Of a stretch of DNA of 64,000 bases, positions 18,604 to 25,965 are shown in pieces. Source of the DNA: JANQQN01 sp964519665. GTDB lineage: Bacteria; Myxococcota; Kuafuiibacteriia; Kuafuiibacteriales; Kuafuiibacteriaceae. The stretch is from positions 6,090-70,089 of the forward strand of contig CAZFIV010000026.1 in assembly GCA_964519665.1 (NCBI GenBank). Direction: 5' to 3'. Position numbers and translations under genes: made by a program. Numbering within the stretch: the stretch's first letter is position 1; each line of letters starts with the position of its first letter. The notes below the pieces were generated by a model, which was not told the origin of the DNA, did not search any database, and worked only from the letters and a program-made list of their open reading frames with translations.

Positions 18604-19374
18604 TCAGCGGCCTGACCGATCAGCGACGGACGGGGTGCCCGATGGTGCGGCCGGCGCGAGTTCGCCGAGGCCATTCGGGCAGCGGCTGGCCGTGATGCAC
18701 CCGCCCTGACCGAGGCCTTTGCAACGATCCCTCGGGAGCCCCCAAACCCGAAGACGCGTTGGCTTTTTGGGCTTACGTTGAATGGAAGGTATCTTGCCGG
18801 TCGGGGCGTTTCTCGGCTGAACAACGTGCGCCAGCTCGTGAACGAGCAGCTGTCGGCCTTGATGCGTGTGCGGCTAGAGCGCCGATTCACTTGGATCGCA
18901 CGCGTAAAGGCGCGCGCGTTGGCTGCCCGAGCGGCCACGTCGGCGGCGGCTCCGCGGTGGATTCGAACCGAATCGAAGTCGATGCCGAACCGGGGACCCA
19001 CGAAGGCGCACACTCGGCTCCAGGTGCTGGCCTGAACCACCAAGCCCGGGGATGGGCCGTTCGGCTTGCGACCGCTTGCGCGGCATATCGTCGACGCCAT
19101 CGTCGGTGGCACGAGCAACTCGCCAGCGCTGGACGGAGGCGCTCGAAGCGGTGACCACTCTTTCGGCGATACGGTCCGCTTGCCGCTCGAGGGGCCCCTT
19201 CACGGAGCCGAGGCGCGACCGGAGCTGGACATCGAGTACTGACGACACCGGCGATACCTGACTCCAGCGGTCTTTCGACGGCGACCCTGGGCTCCAAATT
19301 GGTCGGCTTCGGTCGCCGCGCGCACGGCGCCGCATATTGGGTCGCAATTTCATCTCGTTCCTTCTGCCCGACAA
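18604..19374 (-). pseudogene. DUF4157 (eCIS core) gene broken by two compensating frameshifts
   Basis: Three minus-strand pieces together make one DUF4157 domain. Frame A (19374 to about 19070) gives the N-terminus and KGPLERQADRIAERVV, the usual motif before the core. Frame B (about 19080 to 18860) gives VGPRFGIDFDSVRIHRGAAA and AANARAFTRAIQVN, the central signature. Frame A returns at about 18850 with QLLVHELAHVVQPRN (HELAH around 18826-18840) and IQRKPKK, ending at TGA 18604-18606. No single frame spans the domain. The switch points lie near a CCCCGGG run (about 19048) and near 18850. Either the gene is dead, or two assembly errors split an intact gene. It sits just upstream of the lipase. 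Confidence 0.75.
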
Positions 19375-19580
19375 CGGCCCTTGGAAACAACCCGACAGTA
19401 CGACAGCGGACGGCGCATGGGGCTCCCGACGGCTTCGGGCAGCGATTCTGAACGAGGACTTGCGTGGCCTGGGGCAGCGCGGGGACCCGATAGAGAGCGC
19501 GGCGGCTCTCGACCCAAGCTACTATCGGGCGGCCTCGCAGAATTCGCGAATCTGTGCAATATCGCGTCGACCCGAGCACC

Positions 19581-20696
19581 ATGAGAGCACGAAAGACGAT
19601 ACGACGACCCTCGGCGAACGCCCTGTTCTCTGCCGTTATGTTGGTGGCCGCGTGGGGCGCGGGGCGACCGGCCCACGCCCAGGCGCAAGACCCGATCGCC
19701 GAAAGCTATGGGCCTGGCTATCGATACATGGAGGGCGAAGGCTATCGGGACCCGAACGATCGCATCCCCGTGGCGATCGGCATCCGCCTGATCAGCTTAT
19801 CGGATATCGACAGTCGGGAGGAGACTTTCACTATCGAAGCCATCCTATATGTCAACTGGAGTGATGATTGGGGCGACGAGCAGCAAGCCTGGACTGAAGA
19901 GAGCGTCGACGCCAAGCTCCGGACGCTCAGTTTTCGACCAGCACCCGAGTTCGAGAACGGCCAGGGCGTTCGCAAGCGATATGGTCTGTCGCTCAGCTAC
20001 GACCCCGACCAGAAACGGGTCGAGTACGAAGAGCGCTTCAGCATGCAGTTTGCCAACGACCTCGACTTTGTCGAGTTTCCGTTCGACGAGCAGTTACTGT
20101 CGGTCAAGATCATCGTCAACAGTGGCCGGGAAGGGGACGTCGACCTGCGCATCAAAGAGTTCACACATGGCCCGATCGACATGGCCGAGTGGTACACGGA
20201 AGAGGGCTCCTACTCGAGCACGATCGAGCACAACATCATCCCCTACAACATCGATGATCCCAACGCCGCCGAAGAAGACCGCTTCCCGCGGGCGCGCTTC
20301 GATATCAAGATCCAGCGTCGCTCTGGCTTCTATCTTTGGCGCGTGCTTCTCCCGCTGATCCTCATCACCGCGGTCTCCTGGGCGATGTTTTGGATGGAAC
20401 CGAAGGACCTGAGCGGCCGCCTCGGGGTCTCTTTCACCGCGCTGCTCACCGTCGTCGCTTACAACTTGATCCTCGGCGATATCCTCCCTCGCATCGCCTA
20501 TCTAACGTTCCTGGATGCACTGATCACCATGACCTATGTGTGGTTGGGAGCCGCCGTGCTAGAGAGCGTCGTGGTCTCCGCTCTGCACCGCGGCGAGCAT
20601 GAGCGCCTCTCCGCGATCATCGACCGGTTCGCCCGTGTCGGTTTTCCCATGACTTATCTCATCGGGTTGACGGTCGTGATAGGCCTCTTCTTGTAG
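19581..20696 (+). CDS. Pentameric ligand-gated ion channel (prokaryotic Cys-loop family)
   Basis: 371 residues from ATG at 19581. Signal peptide about 1-34 (ends AHAQA). The extracellular beta-sandwich contains the loop motif VEFPFDEQLLSVKI, where prokaryotic members lack the flanking cysteines, as here. Four membrane helices follow: M1 (FYLWRVLLPLILITAVSWAM), pore-lining M2 (LGVSFTALLTVVAYNLIL), M3 (TYVWLGAAVLESVVVSAL) and M4 (TYLIGLTVVIGLFL) ending at the C-terminus. The M2 sequence carries no obvious ring of acidic residues at its start other than in the preceding EPKDLSGR, so ion selectivity is not predicted. Ligand unknown. Divergent from the DUF4157 block; monocistronic. Confidence 0.93.
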   Translation: MRARKTIRRPSANALFSAVMLVAAWGAGRPAHAQAQDPIAESYGPGYRYMEGEGYRDPNDRIPVAIGIRLISLSDIDSREETFTIEAILYVNWSDDWGDEQQAWTEESVDAKLRTLSFRPAPEFENGQGVRKRYGLSLSYDPDQKRVEYEERFSMQFANDLDFVEFPFDEQLLSVKIIVNSGREGDVDLRIKEFTHGPIDMAEWYTEEGSYSSTIEHNIIPYNIDDPNAAEEDRFPRARFDIKIQRRSGFYLWRVLLPLILITAVSWAMFWMEPKDLSGRLGVSFTALLTVVAYNLILGDILPRIAYLTFLDALITMTYVWLGAAVLESVVVSALHRGEHERLSAIIDRFARVGFPMTYLIGLTVVIGLFL

Positions 20697-20871
20697 CGGA
20701 TGCGGAACGGTCGAGGGCATCGGGTGCGAATGAATATTGCCTGCGAGCCCGATGGTCGGCGCTCTAGACTATCTCCCGCCGAAGCTTCGCCGCTGACGCC
20801 GCTTCAGGTGTTCGCAGCGAGCTGTAGCCGGACCCTTGCCGGTCGGTCAATCGAGTGCCAGAGTCCGTTCA

Positions 20872-21729
20872 ATGGACACGTCAACTATCACCCTGAACAG
20901 CCGTGACGGCATAACTATCCAGACATATGTCTGGACGCCCGCCGGCGACCCGCGCGCGGTCGTACAAGTGCAGCACGGAATGGCCGAGCACGCCGGACGC
21001 TATCGCCGCTTCGCCGAGGCTCTGACCGCGGCCGGTTATGCAGTATACGCCCCGGACGCCCGCGGATCCGGTCGAACCGCCCAGGGTGCCTACGGCAGTT
21101 GGGGTGAGGATGGTTGGGCGGGGTGGGTCGACGATATCCGCCGCCTCGGAGATCGGATACGGGCCGACCACTCGGGCCTTCCCGTCGGTTTGTTTGGTCA
21201 CAGCATGGGGTCTTTCGCTACTCAACAATACCTGCTCGACCATGCGCACACAGTAGACGCGGTCGTGTTGTCGGGTAGCACCGAAGTGAGCTGGCTGATG
21301 CCCATCCTGACCGCCGACGAGCCGACCGACCTGAGTGCCTTCAACGCACCGTTCGCGAACCGGACCGGCTTCGAGTGGCTCAGCCGCGACGAGGCCGAGG
21401 TTGACGCCTACGTGGCGGATCCGGCCTGTGGTTGGGAAGCCGCGCCGTTGCCGCAGATCGCGTCGCTCGCGGCCGCAGCGGACCCAAAGCGGATCGCGGC
21501 GATCCGCAACGACCTGCCGCTGTTGATTACGTCCGGTGACGCCGACCCCTTGGCCCAAGGCGGCCCCGCCATCGAGCTACTCGCATCTCGCTACCGAGAC
21601 GCCGGTTTGACCAAGGTTGAGGTGCGCCTATATCAGGGGGCCCGTCACGAAATATTGAACGAGACGAACCGCGACGAGGTCACCGCCGACATCCTCGCTT
21701 TCTTCGACCGCACGTTCGGTGGCGCATGA
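20872..21729 (+). CDS. Lysophospholipase/monoacylglycerol-lipase-type alpha/beta hydrolase
   Basis: 285 residues from ATG at 20872. Family S33/monoglyceride-lipase features: VVQVQHGMAEHAGRYRRFAE (oxyanion HG near residue 37), YAVYAPDARGSGRT, nucleophile elbow GHSMGS, catalytic Asp in ITSGDADPLAQGG and His in YQGARHEILNE. No signal peptide, so cytosolic. It likely hydrolyses lysophospholipids or monoacylglycerols. It stands 175 bases after the channel gene with no overlap, so common transcription is uncertain. Confidence 0.9.
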   Translation: MDTSTITLNSRDGITIQTYVWTPAGDPRAVVQVQHGMAEHAGRYRRFAEALTAAGYAVYAPDARGSGRTAQGAYGSWGEDGWAGWVDDIRRLGDRIRADHSGLPVGLFGHSMGSFATQQYLLDHAHTVDAVVLSGSTEVSWLMPILTADEPTDLSAFNAPFANRTGFEWLSRDEAEVDAYVADPACGWEAAPLPQIASLAAAADPKRIAAIRNDLPLLITSGDADPLAQGGPAIELLASRYRDAGLTKVEVRLYQGARHEILNETNRDEVTADILAFFDRTFGGA

Positions 21730-21876
21730 ATGGTCGTCAATCCACTCGACGACCGGAGAAGAATGGGCGGCCAGCGTTGAGTATTTTCGGAGTGTCAAAT
21801 GACGGCGCCGTTGACGCGCCGGGTCTCTCCCCCTCCGTATCGTGGTTCCTGTCGGCGGGGTCCGAGTGAGTCGCTG

Positions 21877-22791
21877 TTAATCGCAAGCGCGGTGGGAGAG
21901 TCCGGGCCAATATCGCTCGGCCTTCTCATTGCTACTTGCGACGTCCTCATTGAACAGCCGATAGGCCTCGTCGGTGTGCTGGAGAACGAGACGGCCGTCC
22001 ACCAGCTGCCAGATCTCCGGGTTCACCACTGAAACCTTGTCGATGGACGCGGCGTAGCCGCAGAAGCCACCGAACTTCGGCGCGTACTTGGCCGGATCCT
22101 TCTCGAAGGCGTCTTTATGGGCCTTGTCGACGAAGTAGTAGGTTGCGCCTTGGTACTGCCGAGCGAGGCTCGGGTCACCTTTGCGCGGTTTGCTGTCAAG
22201 GAAGTACGAGGTGGGATCGTAGCCCATCAACGCGACCCCGCTCTCGTCGATGTTCAGCAGTGCCCGCGGCGGGACGCCGTTGCGCTCGACGAGCCCCGGC
22301 CAGTTCTGGTCCGCTTTGACGAGGTTGTTGTCCGGATCTTTGTGCCATAGGTCCCAGGCTCGCTGGTTATGCTGCAGCAGCAGGCGGCCTTCTTTGATCT
22401 CCCAGAAGTTGGGGTCGACCGGCGATAGTGCGTCGATGGATGCCGCGTATGCGCACCACCCTCCGAATTCCGGCTTGTACTTGGCGGGGTTCGCCTCGAA
22501 CAGAGCTTTGTGCTCGGTCGAAGCGAACCAGTAGATGGCTCCGCCGTGGGCGGCGCGGATCTCGGGGTTGCCTTTGACGGCTTTCTGGTCGGTGAAATAG
22601 GCGACTGGATCATAGCCTTCGATGGCCACGCCCTGATCGTTCACGTTGACCAGAACCTTCTCGTTGGCGCTAAGGGATGCGGTTTGCACGCCCACGCATC
22701 GTCCGGGAGTCGCGCATGCGCTGCTCAGCGCCATGACGGTGATCGCAAGCAAAGCTGCGAGGCGAAATGGGGTGTTCGAAGTAGTGTTCAT
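21877..22791 (-). CDS. Lipoprotein with two YHS domains
   Basis: 304 residues. Two ATGs are possible, 22797 and 22791; AAGGAA is only 3 bases before the first but 9 before the second, so 22791 is chosen. The signal ends LSSACATPG, a lipobox. Two YHS-domain repeats of the YHS (seleno)protein type follow: GYDPVAYFTDQKAVKGNPE with FGGWCAYAASID, and GYDPTSYFLDSKPRKGDPS with FGGFCGYAASID, each ending in a WPGL motif. Each retains the conserved Cys expected of this family. YHS domains are thought to bind metal ions. It follows the ferric-reductase/Rieske operon on the same strand after 214 bases, which suggests a metal or redox job. Confidence 0.88.
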   Translation of the reverse strand: MNTTSNTPFRLAALLAITVMALSSACATPGRCVGVQTASLSANEKVLVNVNDQGVAIEGYDPVAYFTDQKAVKGNPEIRAAHGGAIYWFASTEHKALFEANPAKYKPEFGGWCAYAASIDALSPVDPNFWEIKEGRLLLQHNQRAWDLWHKDPDNNLVKADQNWPGLVERNGVPPRALLNIDESGVALMGYDPTSYFLDSKPRKGDPSLARQYQGATYYFVDKAHKDAFEKDPAKYAPKFGGFCGYAASIDKVSVVNPEIWQLVDGRLVLQHTDEAYRLFNEDVASSNEKAERYWPGLSHRACD

Positions 22792-23005
22792 GCTCATAAG
22801 TTCCTTGTTGCGGGCAGTGCTGATGACGAGTTCGAGGGACCTGGTCGCTCGGAGTCTCAGCACACTGAAAAGACGGTTGTCGCCGAATTCCGTTACAGCT
22901 CGGCGCGCATCGAGGCGAGGGCAGGGTCGACGGTGACATCCATTGCAAGGCACGCAGGCTCAGCGAGTGCACCGGAACCGACCCTCGGGGGCCGTTCTCG
23001 GCGGC

Positions 23006-23848
23006 TCATTTCGCGCCTGCCGGGCGGAGACCGCCTTCGGCTCGGTCGGCGCCGCCCGGAAGCTCCGCGGCGCCGCGCAGAGCTTCTGCGTCCAGGCGAC
23101 GGATGCGCGCGGGGTCGGCCTTGAGCACGAACTTGTCCCAGTGCTTTTCTAACGCCCCGGTAATCTCGACGGGCTCCGCGATGAAGTCGAGGACCTGCTT
23201 ATTGATCGCCTCACCCTGGGGTCCGACGAGCAGCAGGTGACGGGCGGTGCCGTCCGGTTGACGCACGAGCAAAATGGGAGGGATGCCGCCACTGATACAG
23301 CGCGCGGCGCACGCTCGGTGGGGCTTCAGATTTCCGGGGTTCATGACGCCCATGAAGCACTTGCTGTCGACGATCTCGCCCACCAGCCGGTGCTCGCCGA
23401 GTTCGACGATGCTTCCGGATAAAGCGGCACCGTCGCCGATCGCCTTTATGCTGTCGGGCACGATTTCGATCATCGTTTGGTCGTCCCGGTAGATCAGCGT
23501 TCCTTCGAGGCGGACCCTGCGACCGCTTAGCCCTTCGATCTCCGTGACACCGAGCTTGCCGGGATTGACCAGGACGTAGGTCGACCATGTCTCGGTGCCC
23601 GCCTGCTCACCCGGGCGAGCCACCAGCAACATCGGTTGAGGGACGCTCAGGAGCGTTCCTTCGAAGGACCGCAGCTGCCCGAACTCGAAGACCGCCGCCG
23701 CGAAGGGCTGCTGGCCGAGTACGACGATCAGGCTCACCGCGATCGCAAGCAGCCATAGCGCGCCCACGACGCGCCGCAAGAAGCGACCCAGCGGAGCCGG
23801 CGCGCTGGACTGGTAGCCGATATAGAACGGGTCTTCTGACTGGCTCAT
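23006..23848 (-). CDS. Membrane-anchored protein with conserved Cys/His motif, redox operon
   Basis: 280 residues; ATG at 23848 overlaps the upstream stop by four bases (ATGA). One membrane helix at about residues 25-45 (RVVGALWLLAIAVSLIVVLG) leaves the rest outside. The body has beta-rich, OB-like stretches (RVRLEGTLIYRDDQTMIEIV). The striking part is KCFMGVMNPG (163-172) followed by HRACAARCISGGIPP: Cys164, His177, Cys180 and Cys184 could bind a metal or cofactor. I do not know a named family. Being last in an operon with a ferric-reductase/Rieske fusion, it may be an accessory subunit or cofactor carrier. Confidence 0.75.
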   Translation of the reverse strand: MSQSEDPFYIGYQSSAPAPLGRFLRRVVGALWLLAIAVSLIVVLGQQPFAAAVFEFGQLRSFEGTLLSVPQPMLLVARPGEQAGTETWSTYVLVNPGKLGVTEIEGLSGRRVRLEGTLIYRDDQTMIEIVPDSIKAIGDGAALSGSIVELGEHRLVGEIVDSKCFMGVMNPGNLKPHRACAARCISGGIPPILLVRQPDGTARHLLLVGPQGEAINKQVLDFIAEPVEITGALEKHWDKFVLKADPARIRRLDAEALRGAAELPGGADRAEGGLRPAGAK

Positions 23849-24906
23849 CTCGCGGTCTCCTGCTTGTCATCACTCGTCGAGGCCGGATCGACCGGGGTGC
23901 CCGCGGGCTGCGGCGTCGGGTGCACCAGCACCCGGCGGGATCGGATCTGGACCAGGAAGGTCGGGATCTTCTCGGTGAACGGCGGTGGTGAGGCTCCATC
24001 GTGGGGGCGGTACTGAAAGCCGTGCCACGGGCAGGTGATGCACCCGTCGATGATCCGACCTTCGCCGAGCGGACCGTTTTGGTGACGACACACGTTGCTG
24101 ACGGCCGACACCTTGCCGTCGTATCGAAAGACAGCGACTCTTTCACCGCCGACCGAGACGATCTTGGCTCGCTTCTCGGGGATATCGTCGACTGCGCACA
24201 CATCGACGTATCCGTCGGCTAGCGCCTCCGACGCGGTCGGTCGGTCGGCGCCCCGCTCCCTCTGGCCCGCGAGTATATGCAAGCCGCTCACCCAGAAGAC
24301 TCCGAAGCCGAGCAACCCGGCGAGCAAGGGATTGGTCTCGGACTGAAGCGTGCCGAGCGCAACGTGCAAGACAACGAGCACGTATGCGACGTAGACGCTC
24401 ATGTGCAGCCCCTTCCAAATCGGGGGGGTTAGGTGGCGAAGCCAGAAGTCGTGGCTGGTCGCGGCCATCAAGAACAGGATCAGGAGCGCGGCGGCGCCGA
24501 GCGGTTGAAAGGGGAATTGACTGATCGAGTCGACCCGCGGGTTGCTGATGAAGAGACTGACCAGCGGATTGACGTCCCCCAGCGTGTGAAACTGCACCAA
24601 CGACAGAGTGCCGTGGGCGAGGGCGAGGAAGAACATCGTGACCCCGAGGTGCCGGCGGTTGTACAAGACCGGCAAAAAGCGCCGGTCGAGCCGGGCCAAG
24701 GGACCTATCGACAGGATCACGTGCAGAAGTAAGAGGGCCGCGCTGCCGAGGCCCCGGATGAGCAGGGTCTCCGCGGTTGCGTCGGGGTACGCCGCACCGC
24801 CTACGCCGACGAACAGAGCCAGGTAGAGCACTACGCTGACGGCGAGCGCCTGGTCGTATCGAGTCTTCTGACGATTCCAATCGATCGCTTTGTAGCTGAC
24901 GCTCAT
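23845..24906 (-). CDS. Ferric-reductase-like membrane domain fused to Rieske 2Fe-2S domain
   Basis: 353 residues from ATG at 24906, which overlaps the previous stop (ATGA); the long open extension to 25440 is discarded. Residues about 20-215 hold six or so hydrophobic helices with candidate haem-ligand histidines (H86, H98, H168, H181), as in ferric reductase-like domains. Residues about 230-330 are a Rieske ferredoxin: VCRHQNGPLGEG and TCPWHGFQY give Cys273/His275 and Cys292/His295 for a 2Fe-2S cluster. The normal FAD/NAD reductase half is absent, so electrons would pass between the cluster and membrane haems rather than from NAD(P)H. Partner and direction of flow are unknown. Confidence 0.88.
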   Translation of the reverse strand: MSVSYKAIDWNRQKTRYDQALAVSVVLYLALFVGVGGAAYPDATAETLLIRGLGSAALLLLHVILSIGPLARLDRRFLPVLYNRRHLGVTMFFLALAHGTLSLVQFHTLGDVNPLVSLFISNPRVDSISQFPFQPLGAAALLILFLMAATSHDFWLRHLTPPIWKGLHMSVYVAYVLVVLHVALGTLQSETNPLLAGLLGFGVFWVSGLHILAGQRERGADRPTASEALADGYVDVCAVDDIPEKRAKIVSVGGERVAVFRYDGKVSAVSNVCRHQNGPLGEGRIIDGCITCPWHGFQYRPHDGASPPPFTEKIPTFLVQIRSRRVLVHPTPQPAGTPVDPASTSDDKQETAR

Positions 24907-25382
24907 CGGGAGCTCTCCTGAGCCAGCGCGAGGCTGGCGAAGACCTCGCCATGGGCGAGGCTGAACAACGTCAGCGCGCCCGTCGAATCGGGAAGCCGGA
25001 AGCGCTGGGGACGCGGGTCGTTCGACAATGGTCCCAACAAGACCGCGCCATCGGGCAGTGGATCTCCTAGTGCAGGGGCCGCCGGAGCCCAGTAGAGCAG
25101 GGGCGTTGGCCGGTACAGCGGGGCAACGACCGTCAGCTCGACGACCTCGGCGTAAAGCTCGGTGCGGAGCTGAGCGCCCTCCCAGAGCTCTTCTCCGCGC
25201 CGCAACGACCCATGCGCAGGTGCGGGCGGCGGTGCCCCGCCCGCGTTGAGCAGGACGTCGGGCAAACGGGGCATGACCGCGGCGGGCGGCCGCTGATTGA
25301 GTGCCACCGTCAGCCCCGCGAGCGCGCTCACGCCCATCAACGTGGTCATCCATCGGTGTCGGAAGCGCAGCGTCCGATTCAT
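24903..25382 (-). CDS. Small secreted/anchored protein of the Rieske operon, unrecognised
   Basis: 159 residues from ATG at 25382, overlapping the upstream stop (ATGA). An N-terminal hydrophobic helix (TTLMGVSALAGLTVAL) follows a basic start, so it is a signal anchor. The rest is proline-rich with beta-like strands (ELYAEVVELTVVAPLY; FSLAHGEVFASLALAQ). No cysteine or histidine cluster is visible. No family recognised; position in the operon suggests a structural partner of the ferric-reductase/Rieske protein. Confidence 0.7.
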   Translation of the reverse strand: MNRTLRFRHRWMTTLMGVSALAGLTVALNQRPPAAVMPRLPDVLLNAGGAPPPAPAHGSLRRGEELWEGAQLRTELYAEVVELTVVAPLYRPTPLLYWAPAAPALGDPLPDGAVLLGPLSNDPRPQRFRLPDSTGALTLFSLAHGEVFASLALAQESSR

Positions 25383-25645
25383 CCGCCCGATACCTCGCCC
25401 GCGGCCCGGTCGTGAGCCGTCCGCTCGTCCTGGGGCCCACGCCCGGCTCGCCAGCGGTACAGCAGCAGCGGCCAGAACGCTGCCGCGCCGGGCAGGATGA
25501 TGGCGCGAAAACGCCACGATGTGCCTTGTGCCGCCGGATCGAGGTGAGGTACGCCCCAGGAGACGAACGCGAGACCGAACAAAATTCCGATGAGCGCGTA
25601 GAGGGCCCCGCCCGTTACCATTAGATGTGCAATCTGCTCCGTCAT
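25379..25645 (-). CDS. Small two-helix membrane protein, first gene of Rieske operon
   Basis: 88 residues, ATG at 25645. Two hydrophobic segments: LMVTGGALYALIGILFGLAFV and, after a short WGVPHLDPAAQGTSW loop, IILPGAAAFWPLLLYRW. The C-terminus is polar and rich in charged residues. Its TGA overlaps the next ATG. No named family. Likely an inner-membrane subunit. The promoter should lie in 25646-25850, shared with the divergent taurine-type operon. Confidence 0.75.
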   Translation of the reverse strand: MTEQIAHLMVTGGALYALIGILFGLAFVSWGVPHLDPAAQGTSWRFRAIILPGAAAFWPLLLYRWRAGRGPQDERTAHDRAAGEVSGG

Positions 25646-25854
25646 AGAGTCCTCCGGCCGATGCGAGCCGCGGGTACTGTCCGGCCTTTGATGGCCGGGA
25701 TGCCAGTCGGGTTACAGCCCCATCTGCCTTTTATGCCGGCATCACGAGCCGGCCTCGGTCGAGAGCAATCGAGTGTAACTTCCCGTCAGGGCCCCGTATG
25801 AAACGCCGACGAAACATCCGGACATCGACGCGCTCGCGCCGAGGGAGGAAGACG
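25646..25854. other. Divergent control region between Rieske and CDO-CSAD operons
   Basis: About 209 bases separate the 25645 start (minus) from the leader ORF at 25855 (plus). Apparent ORFs across it on the minus strand are shadows. No convincing -35/-10 hexamers or palindrome were identified, but both operons must be expressed from here. Confidence 0.4.
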
Positions 25855-25965
25855 ATGACAGAGCTGTGCTGGCGATTTCGCCTCGGAAGGGCGGACGCTC
25901 CTGTGGAGACGATTGACTTCGATATGACCAATACAACCGCGACCGCGCAAGGAGACCTGCGATGA
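25855..25965 (+). CDS. 36-residue leader ORF coupled to the CDO-CSAD gene
   Basis: ATG at 25855 has a strong GGGAGGA Shine-Dalgarno 5-9 bases upstream. The peptide begins MTELCWRFRLGRADAP, ends TATAQGDLR, and its TGA (25963-25965) overlaps the next ATG (25962) in the ATGA arrangement that also joins every later gene of this operon. A cysteine codon is at position 5. Too short for family detection. Could be a translational-coupling leader that senses cysteine supply, a small protein in its own right, or chance. Confidence 0.45.
   Translation: MTELCWRFRLGRADAPVETIDFDMTNTTATAQGDLR

Noticed and set aside
24907..25440. N-terminal extension of the ferric-reductase/Rieske frame
   Set aside because: It overlaps the separate gene 24903-25382 in another frame and an ATGA start is available at 24906.
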